The position numbers and the translations under genes were made by a program. Under the pieces are notes generated by a model, which was not told where the DNA came from, ran no database searches, and was given only the letters and a program-made list of their open reading frames with translations. Below are positions 50,184-61,258 of a DNA stretch of 64,000 nucleotides, one piece after another. Source of the DNA: VMDJ01 sp038144195 (GTDB taxonomy: Bacteria > Pseudomonadota > Gammaproteobacteria > Chromatiales > Chromatiaceae); contig JAYQNH010000002.1 in the NCBI GenBank assembly GCA_038144195.1, positions 248,001 through 312,000 on the forward strand, read 5' to 3'. The stretch's first letter is position 1. Every line of letters begins with the position of its first letter.

Positions 50184-51064
50184 TTGCCCCAAACCTCTCG
50201 CGACTGGATTTTTGCTATCAGCCTTAGCGTGCTTGCCTGCTTCTTGCTCGCCGGCATGGACAATTTAGGCAAAATCTTGATGCGCGAGGGCCTTCCAGCC
50301 GTTCAAGTTGTCTGGGCGCGCTACTCATTTCACACGCTTTTGGTGTTATTGGTTCTGCTACCGCAAAGAGAGGTGCTGTTTAAACGATCAGCCCACCCTT
50401 GGATACAGTTTTTCAGGGGCTCAGCCTTCTAGCCATGACGTTGTGCGCTTATAACGCTTTCAAGCATGCGCCAATAGGTGAAGCTACCGCGATCATGCTG
50501 CTTGCCCCTTTGATCGTCACATTGCTCGCTGGCTTACTGCTAAAAGAAAAAGTGTTGTGGTGGCATTGGCTTGCCGCACTACTGGGTTTTAGTGGTGTTA
50601 TCGCAATCACTCAACCAGGCATAGAAAACACCAACCCTTATCTCTATCTCGCACTCGTTGCTGCGTTTTTTTACGCCTTCTATTTACTCATGACACGCTA
50701 CCTGCGCGGACGTGATCACAACCTTAAGACCTTACTCAACGCAACACTCATTGGTAGCCTTGTAATGAGTCTTGTTGTGCTGCCCTATTGGCAGTCACCT
50801 ACGATCGAACAATGGCTGATATTGATCAGCTTAGGTGTACTTGGTGCGTTGGGACACTTATGTATCATCAAGGCCTACAACTTTGGTAATGCATCATCGT
50901 TATCACCTTTACTAAACATGCAAATTTTTGCTGCTGCGTTGTTTAGTAGTTTTATCTTTGATGATCCATTAACAACCGGTTTTATGATTGGCGCTTTATT
51001 CATCATCTCTGGTGCGATTGTGTTGTGGCTAGTTCATCAAAAACGCTTAATTGCTAACAAGTAA
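50184..51064 (+). CDS. EamA/DMT-family transporter (frameshifted)
   Basis: A TTG start at 50184 is used because AGGAG precedes it by seven bases. The protein has ten hydrophobic segments in two EamA repeats: SLSVLACFLLAGMDNLGK, VVWARYSFHTLLVLLVL, then a break near 50417 (one G missing from a G-run), then FRGLSLLAMTLCAYNAFKHAP, GEATAIMLLAPLIVTLLAG and FIISGAIVLWLVHQ. The joined length is about 293 residues. DMT permeases export or import small metabolites; the substrate is unknown. Confidence 0.85.
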
Positions 51065-51271
51065 GTTAGAACATAAGTGATATCTTATCTACCCATAAAA
51101 CTTTGACATTAGTAGTAATACCTACAACAATTCGCTTGTTGAATAATCAACGCTGTCTAAGTTGGATCAGATGTATTGAGATTGTCTGAATAATAAAAGC
51201 AACAGACATCTTCAAATTGGTTCCCCTTAAACAGAACAACTACTATCTACCAACTGCGGAGCGATCGAGAT

Positions 51272-51527
51272 ATGGATAATAATGCATCCAAATATTGGCA
51301 AGCGAATGTTCGTCTTGTCAGCATCTTGTTGGTGATCTGGTTTGTCGTTTCATACGGCTTCGGGATCATCCTCGCTGAGCCTCTCAATGCCATCAAAATT
51401 GGCGGCGTGGGTCTCGGTTTCTGGTTTGCACAAAACGGTTCAATTTATGTGTTCCTAGTGCTTGTCTTCTATTACGCATCATCAGATGAACAAACTGGAT
51501 AAACAGTTTGGCGTGTCTGAAGATTAA
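51272..51527 (+). CDS. DUF4212 small subunit of a sodium:solute symporter (frameshifted)
   Basis: The protein has two helices, with ILLVIWFVVSYGFGI and FWFAQNGSIYVFLVLVFYYA. The frame stops near 51500 after DEQTG; shifting by one base at 51483 reads MNKLDKQFGVSED with a TAA at 51527, which is the expected C-terminus of this family. The joined length is about 85 residues. DUF4212 proteins accompany acetate/solute symporters of the VC_2705 type; the symporter gene starts 12 bases on, after GGAG. Confidence 0.88.
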
Positions 51528-51539
51528 TAGGAGCAAACT

Positions 51540-53336
51540 ATGGATCTAAATACACTTACATACATTGTCGTTGGCGCGACCTTCTTGCTCTACATCGGTA
51601 TTGCGATTTGGGCACGTGCGGGAAGCACCGGCGAATTCTACGTTGCAGGCAAAGGCATTCACCCAGTAGCCAACGGTATGGCAACTGCGGCGGACTGGAT
51701 GTCAGCAGCATCATTTATCTCAATGGCAGGCTTGATTGCGTTCAACGGCTACGGTGCATCAGTATTCCTGATGGGCTGGACCGGTGGTTACGTATTGTTG
51801 GCAATGTTGCTAGCACCTTACCTACGTAAGTTCGGTAAGTTCACCGTGCCTGAGTTCATCGGCGAGCGCTTCTACTCTAAGGGTGCACGTCTTGTAGCGG
51901 TTATCTGTTTGATCTTGGCTTCGGTTACTTACGTAATCGGTCAGATGAAAGGTATCGGTGTTGCGTTCTCTCGCTTCCTCGAGACTACCTATGAGCAAGG
52001 CTTGTTCATCGGTATGGGTATCGTATTCATCTACGCAGTATTAGGTGGTATGAAAGGTATTACTTATACCCAGATCGCTCAGTACATCGTATTGATCTTC
52101 GCTTACACCATCCCAGCTGTGTTCATTTCATTGAATATCACTGGCAACCCACTTACCTCAGTTGGGTTTGATTGGCACCATGGCTGATGGCTCTGGTATT
52201 TCCATGATGGATAAGCTTGATATGGTGGTTACCGACCTCGGCTTTAAAGAGTACTCAACTCAATTAATGGGTAGCAAACTGAACATGTTTGTTTACACCG
52301 TTTCATTGATGATCGGTACTGCTGGCTTGCCACACGTAATCATCCGTTTCTTCACCGTACCTAAAGTTGCAGACGCTCGTTCATCTGCTGGTTGGGCATT
52401 GGTCTTCATCGCTATCCTTTACACCACTGCGCCTGCAGTAGGTTCTATGGCTCGCTTGAACCTAATGAACACCATCCAAACTGGTCCTGTTGGTGAAGTA
52501 ACTGCAAACCTCGAGTATGCACAGCGCTCCACAGTGGTTCTAGGAACTGGGAAAAAACTGGTTTGTTGAAGTATGAAGATAAGAACGGCGATGGTCGTAT
52601 CCAGTACTACAACGACAAGAACCCAGAAATGGCTGCTAAAGCTGAAGCATTCGGCTGGAAAGGCAACGAAATGGTTAAAGTCGACCGTGACATCATGGTA
52701 TTGGCTAACCCAGAAATCGCTGGTCTCCCTAACTGGGTAATCGCGATCGTTGTTGCAGGTGGTTTGGCAGCAGCACTGTCTACAGCAGCAGGTCTGTTGT
52801 TGGCAATCGCATCTGCGATATCACACGACGTTATCAAAGGCATGATCAACCCAGACATCTCAGAGAAAAGCGAATTGACCGCTTCTCGCCTGTCGATGGT
52901 TGGTGCGATCGCATTGGCTGGTTACTTCGGTCTACACCCTCCTGGCTTTGCGGCTGGTACGGTAGCGATCGCGTTCGGTCTTGCAGCCTCTTCAATATTC
53001 CCAGTACTGATGATGGGTATCTTTAACAAAGGTATGAACCGTCAAGGTGCTATCGCAGGCATGATCGCTGGTATCAGCGTAACCATGTTCTACGTGTTCC
53101 AGGAAAAGGGTATCCTCTTCATCCCTGGCACCGCAGAAATCCTGCAGTGGGAAGGCTACACAAAGAGCTGGTTTATGGGTATTTCGGTTAACGCCTTCGG
53201 CGCAATCGGTGCACTGGTGAACTTCATTGTGGCAATCGTTGTTTCTAAAATGACTGCGCCACCACCACAGCATATCCAAGACCTTGTTGAAGATATTCGC
53301 GTACCTAAAGGTGCGGGTGCAGCGTCAGCTCACTAA
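51540..53336 (+). CDS. cation/acetate-type sodium:solute symporter, VC_2705 family (three frameshifts)
   Basis: Rejoined, it is about 598 residues with about 13 helices. Landmarks are FYVAGKGIHPVANGMATAADWMSAASFISMAG, given as GMATAADWMSAASF, then GGMKGITYTQ, LPHVIIRFF, and KTGLLKYEDKNGDGRIQYYND, the soluble insert typical of this subfamily. The breaks are near 52155 (one C too many, restores NPLPQLGLIGT) and two close together near 52528 and 52540 (T's too many, restore QRPQWFRNWEKTGL). It follows the DUF4212 gene and is probably an acetate or short-acid importer. The substrate is inferred from acs further downstream. Confidence 0.88.
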
Positions 53337-53355
53337 TATCTAAAACAACCCTTTT

Positions 53356-53383
53356 AAGCCCCGCACCAGCGGGGCTTTTTTTT
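53356..53383 (+). terminator. rho-independent terminator after the symporter gene
   Basis: AAGCCCC and GGGGCTT form a stem around GCACCAGC, followed by a run of eight T's. Confidence 0.88.
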
Positions 53384-53418
53384 ACAATGAAAAAATAATA
53401 ATTCTTAGGAGTATCAGA

Positions 53419-54499
53419 ATGTCACGTGCATTTAATTTCAGCGCTGGCCCCGCCATGTTGCCGTCAGCAGTTATCGAACGAGCACAAGCCGAGATGGCCG
53501 ATTGGAATGGATCAGGTATGTCTGTGATGGAAATGAGCCATCGCAGCAAGGAATACATGAGCATCGCGACTCAAGCTGAAACTGATCTTCGCGCACTGAT
53601 GAATATTCCAGATAACTACAAAGTGCTGTTCCTGCAGGGCGGTGCATCTCAGCAATTCTCAGCGATCCCACTCAACCTGATGCGTGGTAAGAGCGCTGAC
53701 TACATCAATACTGGCATGTGGTCTAAAAAGGCGATCGCAGAAGCGAAACGTTTAGGTGATGTGCGTGTCGCGGCAAGCACTGAAGACACCAACTTCACTA
53801 CCGTACCTGCAGCTGATGCATTGAACCTCGATAGCAATGCGGCTTACGTGCATTACACCCCGAATGAAACTATCGGTGGTGTTGAGTTCCCTTACATTCC
53901 TAGAAACAGGCAACTCACCACTGATTGCCGATATGTCATCAACCATCTTGTCGCGCCCTATTGATGTAACCAAGTTCGGCATGATCTACGCTGGCGCACA
54001 AAAGAACATTGGCCCTGCGGGTCTAACTATCGTAATTATTCGTGATGATCTAATTGGCCACGCAACAGAAGGCACGCCAATCACCCTAGATTACAAAACA
54101 CCGGCTGAAAATGAGTCGATGTATAACACCCCGCCGACCTACAGCTGGTATATGGCAGGTCTGGTCTTTGACTGGTTACGTCAAAACGGTGGTCTGGAAG
54201 CAATGGGTCAAACGAATCAACGTAAAGCTGAAAAATTATATGCCGCGATTGATGGCTCAGACTTTTACGCCAATCCCGTTGAGACCTCTGCTCGCTCATG
54301 GATGAACGTTCCATTCACGCTGGCGAACGCTGATCTTGATGCTGACTTCTTAGCCGGCGCAAAGAATGCCGGTCTTTTAACGCTAAAAGGTCACCGCTCC
54401 GTTGGTGGCATGCGTGCGAGTATCTATAACGCGATGCCAGAAGAAGGCGTCGACACGCTCGTGAGCTTCATGGCTGAATTTGAACGCACCAAGGGGTAA
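53419..54499 (+). CDS. serC: phosphoserine aminotransferase SerC (frameshifted)
   Basis: SerC makes phosphoserine from phosphohydroxypyruvate, a PLP enzyme also used in pyridoxine synthesis. AGGAG lies before ATG 53419. The N-terminus has NFSAGPAMLP, GMSVMEMSHRSKEY and FLQGGASQQF. A break near 53905 (one A too many in CTAGAAAC) gives IPETGNSPLIADMSS. The PLP Lys is in YAGAQKNIGPAG and the C-terminal RSVGGMRASIYNAMP is intact. The joined length is about 360 residues. It is followed by serA after seven bases. Confidence 0.94.
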
Positions 54500-54506
54500 A
54501 AGCAGG

Positions 54507-55682
54507 ATGTCGAAGTTTAAAGTTTTAACTCTTAACAACATTGCGACCGAAGGCCTTGATCGGTTACCGCGTGATAACTACGAAATCGCTTCGGAAATTG
54601 GTCACCCAGATGCCATCTTGTTGCGTTCATACAAGATGCATGACATGGCGATTCCAGACACGCTACGCGCGGTAGGTCGTGCTGGTGCAGGTACCAATAA
54701 CATCCCCGTCGACAAGATGACCGAGAAAGGCATTCCCGTCTTTAACGCCCCCGGCGCCAACGCCAATGCCGTGAAGGAATTGGTTATCGCCGGCATGTTG
54801 ATGGCCTCACGAAACATCGCACAAGCATGGGACTACGCAAGCAACCTTGAAGGTGATGATGCGCAAATCGGCAAAGATGTCGAAGCCGGTAAGAAAAAAT
54901 ATGTCGGCTTTGAATTACCTGGCCGCACACTCGGTGTTGTTGGTTTAGGCGCTATCGGCGTTCAAATCGCTAACGCGGCAATCGCGCTTGGCATGAAAGT
55001 CATTGGCTTTGACCCATCAGTCACCATTCAAAGCGCTTGGAAACTATCCGCTGATGCAGAACGCGCAAACAGCATTGATGAGCTGCTCAGCAAAGCGGAC
55101 TTTGTGACCTTCCACGTACCCTTGATTGATGCGACACGCAATATGATCAATGCAGATCGCTTGCAGCGCATGAAAGATAACGTGGTGATCTTAAACTTTG
55201 CCCGAGATGGCATTGTGGACGATGCTGCAGTACTTAAGGCGTTAGATGATGGCAAGGTCTATGCCTATATCTCTGACTTCCCAAGTAACGAGAACAAAAA
55301 CCATCCACGCGTCATTGTGCTACCTCACTTAGGTGCCTCAACCGGTGAAGCAGAAACTAACTGCGCCATCATGGTTGCTGACCAAGTACGTGACTATCTT
55401 GAGAATGGCAACATCCTCAACTCGGTTAACTTCCCCGAGATGCAGATGCCACGCGCAGGCGGACCACGCATTGCGATTGCGAATAGCAATGTGCCCAATA
55501 TGGTCGGTCAGATCTCATCGGTGCTTGCGGATGCGAGTATCAACATTGATGACATGCTCAACCGCTCTCGTGGCGAATTAGCGTACAACCTTGTTGATGT
55601 CTCAGGCGATGTTGCCGATGGCGTGTTAGATCAATTGCGCGGGATTGAAGGCGTCCTAAGCGTTCGTCTTTTACCGGCGTAA
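54507..55682 (+). CDS. serA: D-3-phosphoglycerate dehydrogenase
   Basis: The protein has 391 residues from ATG 54507; the open frame extends nine codons into the serC end, without a better ribosome site. It oxidises 3-phosphoglycerate with NAD, the first serine step. Landmarks are VGRAGAGTNNIPV, GRTLGVVGLGAIGVQIAN (Rossmann), NFARDGIVDD (catalytic Arg), HLGASTGEAETN (catalytic His) and a C-terminal ACT-like regulatory domain with NVPNMVGQISSVLADASINI. It is paired with serC, so the two steps are in one operon. Confidence 0.93.
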   Translation: MSKFKVLTLNNIATEGLDRLPRDNYEIASEIGHPDAILLRSYKMHDMAIPDTLRAVGRAGAGTNNIPVDKMTEKGIPVFNAPGANANAVKELVIAGMLMASRNIAQAWDYASNLEGDDAQIGKDVEAGKKKYVGFELPGRTLGVVGLGAIGVQIANAAIALGMKVIGFDPSVTIQSAWKLSADAERANSIDELLSKADFVTFHVPLIDATRNMINADRLQRMKDNVVILNFARDGIVDDAAVLKALDDGKVYAYISDFPSNENKNHPRVIVLPHLGASTGEAETNCAIMVADQVRDYLENGNILNSVNFPEMQMPRAGGPRIAIANSNVPNMVGQISSVLADASINIDDMLNRSRGELAYNLVDVSGDVADGVLDQLRGIEGVLSVRLLPA

Positions 55683-55701
55683 TCAAGCACTTTAAACTCA
55701 C

Positions 55702-55727
55702 AGCCCCGAGCTCAATCGGGGCTTTTT
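55702..55727 (+). terminator. rho-independent terminator of serC-serA
   Basis: AGCCCCGA and TCGGGGCT form a stem around GCTCAA, followed by six T's, 20 bases after the serA stop. Confidence 0.9.
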
Positions 55728-55797
55728 TATGCCTAAAAACCCATTAAACTGACCTTGATCACTTAGCTACGTTTCTCACCGATTTAGGATGTGATGC

Positions 55798-57652
55798 ATG
55801 GAAGTTGAATTACTCGAAATACAGCACTTTCTTGCTGAACATCACCCTTTTGATCTTTTAAGCGAGGAACAGCTCGCCGAACTCCCTGAGCAACTCGAAG
55901 TAACTTATCTCCGTCGCGGCAGTGAGCTGACTGACTTTGAAAACAAATTCTTTGTGATTCGTTCTGGCGCATTCGAATTCTGCGCTGATGATGAAAAGAT
56001 CTGCGAACAACTCGATGAAGGCGGCATCTATGCCTGTGGTTGTTCTTTATTCTCATTGGACAATGGCAAGAAAGCTAAAGCCATTGAAGACACCCTACTC
56101 TATGTAGGCACCTGCCAATTGCTTTACCAACTCAGTGAACAAACGCGTGAGTTTGGTCAGTTCTTTACCGCTAGTATTAATGAGCGACTCAAACAAGGTG
56201 TCGCTGCACTGTCCTTAGAGTCCCCAACCGAAGCACTGAATCATCAGCGTGTTGGCGATCTCATCCGCATGAAGCCCGTCTGCATGGATGGTAAACAGAG
56301 CATTCAAACCGCAGCACAAATCATGAGCGAAAATCGCGTTGGCTCAATGATCATCACATTAGATAAACAACTTGCCGGCCTGGTCACCGATCGCGACATA
56401 CGCGAACGTTGTGTGGCTCAAGGTATTGCTGTCACTGAACCGATCAGCAGCATCATGTCAGCCAAACCTCATACCATTAATCCAAACACAACCATCAGCG
56501 ATGCCTTGTTAGTCATGACGCAATTAGGCATCCATCACTTACCGGTTATAGATGATGGCCAAGTCGTTGGCATGTTCACCTCAACCGACATCGTAAAGAA
56601 CCAAGGTGGTAGCGCTGCTTACTTAACCTCTGAGATTTCTCGTGCACAGAATGTTGATGATCTGATTAACACCAGCCAACGTATTCCTTTGCTACATCAT
56701 CAATTGGTCAGCAGTGGCGCTAGCGTTGAACAGATTGGCAAAACGCTCTCGCACATGACCGATGCGATTACCGCGCGACTGATTAAGTTGGCCGAAGATG
56801 AATTGGGACCGGCCCCGGTTCCCTTTGTATGGCTTGCAGGTGGCTCACAAGGTCGACTCGAGCAAAGTTCACATTCTGATCAAGATAACGCGCTGCTCAT
56901 TGATAACAATATGCAGACCCGAGCATGACGCTTACTTCGCCACACTCGCTAAACGCGTTACTGATGGCCTTAACCTTTGTGGATATATCTACTGCCCAGG
57001 TAACGCAATGGCGAGTAACCCGGATTGGCGTCAACCTGTCAGTGGTTGGACAAATCATTTCACCAAGTGGATTCGTACCCCAGAGCCGATGGCCTTAATG
57101 CTATCGAGCATCTGGTTTGATCTTCGTCCGGTACATGGCGACTTCAGCCTCTTTGAACAACTGCAACGCAATGTTATTAACTTGGCGAAGAACAACAAGA
57201 TCTTCTTAACTTACATGATGGCGAATGCCGCAACCCATCGTCCACCCCTTGGCTTCTTCCGTCAGTTTGTATTGGTGCATGACGGTCAGCACAATGACAC
57301 GCTCGATCTCAAACATACGGGCATTGTTCCAGTGACTGACATTGCCCGCATGTTGGCACTCAGAGGCGGCATCACGGCAGTTAATACGCTCGAACGTCTA
57401 CGTGAAGCAGCGAAAGCCAAGCTGATCTCTGAAGAGATGGCAGAAAACCTTGAAGATGCACTGACCTTAATCGCTGGTCTTAGGGTACGTCATCAATCTG
57501 TACAGATCGCTGCGGGCGAGAAAGCTGATAACTTCCTCGACCCGGATGATCTATCGGGTCTTGAACGCTCGCATCTCAAACAAGCTTTCCAAGTCATCAA
57601 GATGCAGCAAGACATCATGATCAAGCGCTTTGGAGCCGATAACCTACGATGA
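55798..57652 (+). CDS. CBS-domain DUF294 putative nucleotidyltransferase (frameshifted)
   Basis: Rejoined, it is about 618 residues: an N-terminal cyclic-nucleotide-binding-like domain (about 1-120), two CBS motifs (VGSMIITLDKQLAGLVTDRDIR and HHLPVIDDGQVVGMFTSTDIV, given as GLVTDRDIR and VGMFTSTDIV), then a DUF294 nucleotidyltransferase core GGSQGRLEQSSHSDQDNALL and the C-terminal substrate-binding helical domain. A break near 56918 (one A too many) joins NNMQPEHDAYFATLAKRV. It resembles GlnD-like regulators that sense adenylates. It is coupled (ATGA) to the exonuclease gene. In other gammaproteobacteria this pair flanks acs/symporter genes. Function there is only inferred to be regulation of acetate use. 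Confidence 0.88.
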
Positions 57653-58343
57653 GCTGGCTTGACCGTTATCGCTCGCTGGAATGGCGCCATCAAGCGGCTG
57701 CGAATACGGCTGTAGCAGGACCCATTCGGGATTTTTACGCCCAACCTCCGGTGAGCAAAAACACACTGCTCGATGAAGTACCGATTGTCGCCTTAGATTT
57801 TGAAACCACCGGACTGAATGCAGAGAAAGATCAAATCATCAGCTTAGGTTTGATCGAAATGCAACATCGAAAGATCCGCCTTAACACCGCTTGGCATCAA
57901 CTGGTTCGGACAGATAAAGAACTCCCCAGCGAGTCGGTCGTGATTCACAACATCACCGACGATGAACTACGCAAAGGGCAAAGTCTCACCCATGTGCTAC
58001 CACAGCTGCTCAAGCGCCTGGCTGGCAAGGTGATGCTGGTGCATTACCAAGGTGTCGAACAACATTTTCTCGATGCCGCATGTCGCCGCGTCTACGGCAC
58101 CCCTTTGTGATGCCGATTATCGACACATTGCAGCTCGGACAGCGTCTCTTTGAGCTACGTAATCACACCATTCAAGCGACCGATTTACGCCTATTCAACC
58201 TCAGACCGCGGTACAATTTACCTCGTTATCGTGCGCACAACGCATTAACCGATGCGATGGCCACCGCTGAGCTGTTGCTCGCCTTGTCTGACGACATAGC
58301 GCCAAAGCGCGATGCGCCCTTGAAGCGTTTTTTGAGTCAATAA
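57649..58343 (+). CDS. DnaQ-like 3'-5' exonuclease (DEDDh type, frameshifted)
   Basis: ATG 57649 overlaps the DUF294 stop. The DEDDh motifs are VALDFETTGL (D and E), the middle motif around LVHYQGVEQHFLD, and HNALTDAMATAELL (H and final D). The frame breaks near 58108 (one T missing from CCTTTG) and rejoins as YGTPFVMPIIDTLQLGQRLF. The joined length is about 231 residues. The family includes DNA polymerase III epsilon and oligonucleotide trimmers, but its fixed position beside DUF294 and acs suggests a dedicated role, perhaps on a nucleotide signal; that is inference. Confidence 0.88.
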
Positions 58344-58345
58344 GA

Positions 58346-58891
58346 ATGAAAAAGAAACTCCACAAAACCCTCCTCGCCCTACTGATCGTTTTCGTTCCAC
58401 CCTACTTCCTACTTTTTACCGAGGAAGGTAATCGCGTCTCAGATAACGCGGTGTTGTGGCTGTTTGATCGCGAGGAATTCCGACTCGATCTGAATCAGGC
58501 GAGTAATACCTTCACCGAGGACGAGATCAAAAAGGTCTACGAAAAGATCGATTGGAAATGCGGCGGCGCCCAGTCTAATTTTGGCGACTACGCCTGTAAT
58601 TCATTGATCGGCGCTTTCAACGAGCTACCGGCTGAGCGCGCCTTCCTTTATTTCGCTGGAAAACAGCTCAGTGCCATTCAGATCATATATCGCGATCATT
58701 ACCATAACGCATTGATTTCACAGCTAATTGAGTCCATCGGGCAACCCTTCAACGCCCTCGAAGCCACCCGTGACTCGGTACACGCCGATCCTGTCCTGCA
58801 ATGGAAGGTAAATCATGGTTCGGTAATATTGAAAAAGACTATCGGCGAAGGCGACCAACCTGCTTTATTGTGGCTCGGTTCAACACAATAA
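58346..58891 (+). CDS. membrane-anchored or exported protein of unknown function
   Basis: The protein has 181 residues. The N-terminus KKKLHKTLLALLIVFVPPYFLLF is a basic stretch followed by a hydrophobic helix, either an uncleaved anchor or a signal. The rest is soluble, with WKCGGAQSNFGDYACNSLIGAFN (two Cys), LYFAGKQLSAIQIIY and LQWKVNHGSVIL, reminiscent of small beta-sheet sensor-like domains. I do not recognise a family. It starts two bases after the exonuclease stop, so it shares the transcript. Confidence 0.65.
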   Translation: MKKKLHKTLLALLIVFVPPYFLLFTEEGNRVSDNAVLWLFDREEFRLDLNQASNTFTEDEIKKVYEKIDWKCGGAQSNFGDYACNSLIGAFNELPAERAFLYFAGKQLSAIQIIYRDHYHNALISQLIESIGQPFNALEATRDSVHADPVLQWKVNHGSVILKKTIGEGDQPALLWLGSTQ

Positions 58892-58974
58892 GACGGCTAA
58901 ATTTGCTATTTTTACGCGCCTAGCCTGAAAAAATTTACAAAAATACAGTCATCTACACCCTAAGGAGGCCAGAG

Positions 58975-60920
58975 ATGTCAGAGGTTAAGACATATCCCGT
59001 TCCTGCGGACTTCGCGGCGCAAGCCAACGTATCAGCAGAACAGTACGCAGCGATGTACAAGCAGTCGGTCGATGATCCGGAAGGCTTCTGGGGAGAGCAA
59101 GCTGACAACTACCTCAGCTTCTTTAAGAAGTGGGACAAAGTTCTCGACTGGTCTTACATGGAAGATGATCTCCATGTGAACTGGTTCAAAGGCGCAACAC
59201 TTAACGTGTCATACAACTGCCTTGACCGTCACCTCGATACCCGTGGCGATCAAACCGCCATCTTATGGGAAGGCGATGATCCAAACGAATCACGCAACGT
59301 TACCTACAACGAGCTACACGCTGACGTAAACAAATTCGCTAACGCACTGAAAGCGCGGCGTTAAGAAAGGCGACCGCGTTTCAATCTACATGCCAATGAT
59401 TCCAGAGGCTGTAGTTGCGATGTTGGCGTGTACCCGTATCGGTGCCGTTCACTCAATCGTCTTCAGTGCGTTCTCACCAGATGCACTGGCTAGCCGTATC
59501 CAAGACTCAGACTGCCAAGTGGTCATTACCGCTGATGTCTCAGTCCGTACTGGTAAAGCACTGCCACTCAAAGCGAATGCTGACAAAGCGATCGAGCAGT
59601 GCCCTAACGTACACACCTGTTTTGTCGCTAAGCGTGGCGATGGCAGCTGTGATTGGAATGATAGTCGCGACGTTTGGATGCATGAGGCGATTGCTTCTGC
59701 AGATGCGGTTTGCGAACCAGAGCATATGGATGCAGAAGATCCATTGTTCATCCTTTACACCTCAGGTTCTACCGGTAAGCCAAAAGGCGTACTACACACC
59801 ACCGCAGGTTACTTGCTGCAAGCAGCGATGACTCACAAAACCGTGTTTGACTACAAAGATGGCGAAGTTTACTGGTGTACCGCTGATATCGGTTGGGTAA
59901 CTGGTCACAGTTACATCGTTTATGGCCCATTAACCAATGGTGCTATCTAAATGATGTTCGAAGGCGTACCAACCTACCCAGATGCAGGTCGTTTCTGGCA
60001 AGCGTGTGACAAGCACAATGTTGCTTCGTTCTACACAGCACCAACGGCGATCCGCGCATTGATGGCACAAGGTAATGATCCTGTCACCTCAACCAGCCGC
60101 AAGAGCTTACGCTTGCTCGGCACCGTTGGTGAGCCAATCAACCCAGAAGCATGGGAGTGGTATCACAAGGTGGTTGGCGAAGAGCGTTGCCCTATCGTTG
60201 ATACCTGGTGGCAGACCGAGACCGGCGCACACATGCTTAACCCCGCTTCCAGGCGCAACCCCATTGAAGCCAGGTTCTGCAATGCAGCCATTCTTTGGTG
60301 TTCAGCCTGTATTGCTTGATGATCAAGGTAACGAGATCGAAGGCAATCCTGCAGAAGGTAACTTGGCGATTAAGCACCCGTGGCCTTCACAGATGCGTAC
60401 CGTATACGGCGATCATAAGCGCTTTTACGAAACCTACTTCGCGATGTACAAGGGTTACTACTTCACCGGTGACGGTGCACGTCGTGACGCCGATGGTCAC
60501 TACTGGATTACCGGCCGTGTGGATGACGTACTCAACGTATCAGGTCATCGTTTAGGTACCGCTGAAATCGAATCAGGCTTAGTACTCCACGAAAACGTCG
60601 CAGAAGCGGCAGTGGTTGGCTACCCACACGAGATCACCGGTCAAGGTATCTACGCTTACGTCACGCTGATGAATGGCGTTGAACCAAGCGACGAGCTCAA
60701 AGCCGAGCTGGTTGGTTTGGTCCGTAAAGAAATTGGTCCGATCGCTAAGATCAACATCATCCAATGGGCACCTGGCCTACCAAAGACCCGTTCAGGCAAG
60801 ATCATGCGTCGTATTCTGCGCAAGATCGCAGCAAACGAGATCGATGGTTTGGGCGATACCTCAACCTTGGCAGACCCAAGTGTTGTGGATGATCTGATCG
60901 CGAATCGCGAAAACAAATAA
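58975..60920 (+). CDS. acs: acetyl-CoA synthetase Acs (two frameshifts and one in-frame stop)
   Basis: Acs activates acetate to acetyl-CoA via acetyl-AMP. GGAGG is 8 bases before ATG 58975. The N-terminal part has FKGATLNVSYNCLDRHL. A break near 59360 (one base missing) gives LKARGVKKGDRVSIYMPM. LYTSGSTGKPKGVLHT is the P-loop-like motif. An in-frame TAA at 59948-59950 interrupts NGAI-MMFEGVP; a one-base substitution would explain it. A break near 60240 (one T too many) gives HMLTPLPGATPLKPGSAMQPF. The C-terminal PKTRSGKIMRRILR holds the acetylatable Lys. The joined length is about 648 residues. Terminated by the hairpin that follows. Confidence 0.95.
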
Positions 60921-60943
60921 TCATCAATCGATGACACACACAG

Positions 60944-60966
60944 CGGGGCCAACAGGCCCCGTTTTT
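60944..60966 (+). terminator. rho-independent terminator of acs
   Basis: CGGGGCC and GGCCCCG form a stem with an AACA loop, followed by five T's. Confidence 0.88.
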
Positions 60967-60985
60967 GATTCTAAGGAGCAAAATC

Positions 60986-61177
60986 ATGCCGTACGTGAAT
61001 ATCAAAATTACCGACGAAGGTGTCACCAAAGAGCAAAAACATGCACTTATCAAAGGCGCCACCCAATTATTGGTCGATGTGCTGAATAAGAACCCAGCGA
61101 CCACCGTTGTGGTTATAGACGAAGTGAATACCGACAACTGGGGTATCGGCTTCGATCAAGTAACCGAACGAAAATAA
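60986..61177 (+). CDS. tautomerase-family protein (4-oxalocrotonate tautomerase-like)
   Basis: The protein has 63 residues from ATG 60986, which has AAGGAG upstream; a start seven codons earlier is not supported. After removal of Met the catalytic Pro1 is exposed (MPYVNIKITDEGVT). It ends IDEVNTDNWGIG, the usual end of the 4-OT family, whose other active-site residue is an Arg. It isomerises alpha-keto-enol substrates; which one is unknown. Confidence 0.88.
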   Translation: MPYVNIKITDEGVTKEQKHALIKGATQLLVDVLNKNPATTVVVIDEVNTDNWGIGFDQVTERK

Positions 61178-61230
61178 TCGTAAAAAAAGTAATAAGGGGA
61201 ATCACTGACATAAATTCAAAATAAAGACCA

Positions 61231-61258
61231 AAAAGCCCAATGGTTAAACCGGGCTTTT
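61231..61258 (+). terminator. rho-independent terminator after the tautomerase gene
   Basis: AAAAGCCC and GGGCTTTT form a stem with a 12-base loop, with A and T runs on both sides, so it could act in both directions. Nothing else was recognised in 61178-61459. Confidence 0.75.

Noticed and set aside
51065..51271. Sigma-54 or CRP sites before the acetate symporter genes
   Set aside because: I looked for TGGCAC-N5-TTGC and TGTGA-N6-TCACA patterns and saw none good enough.
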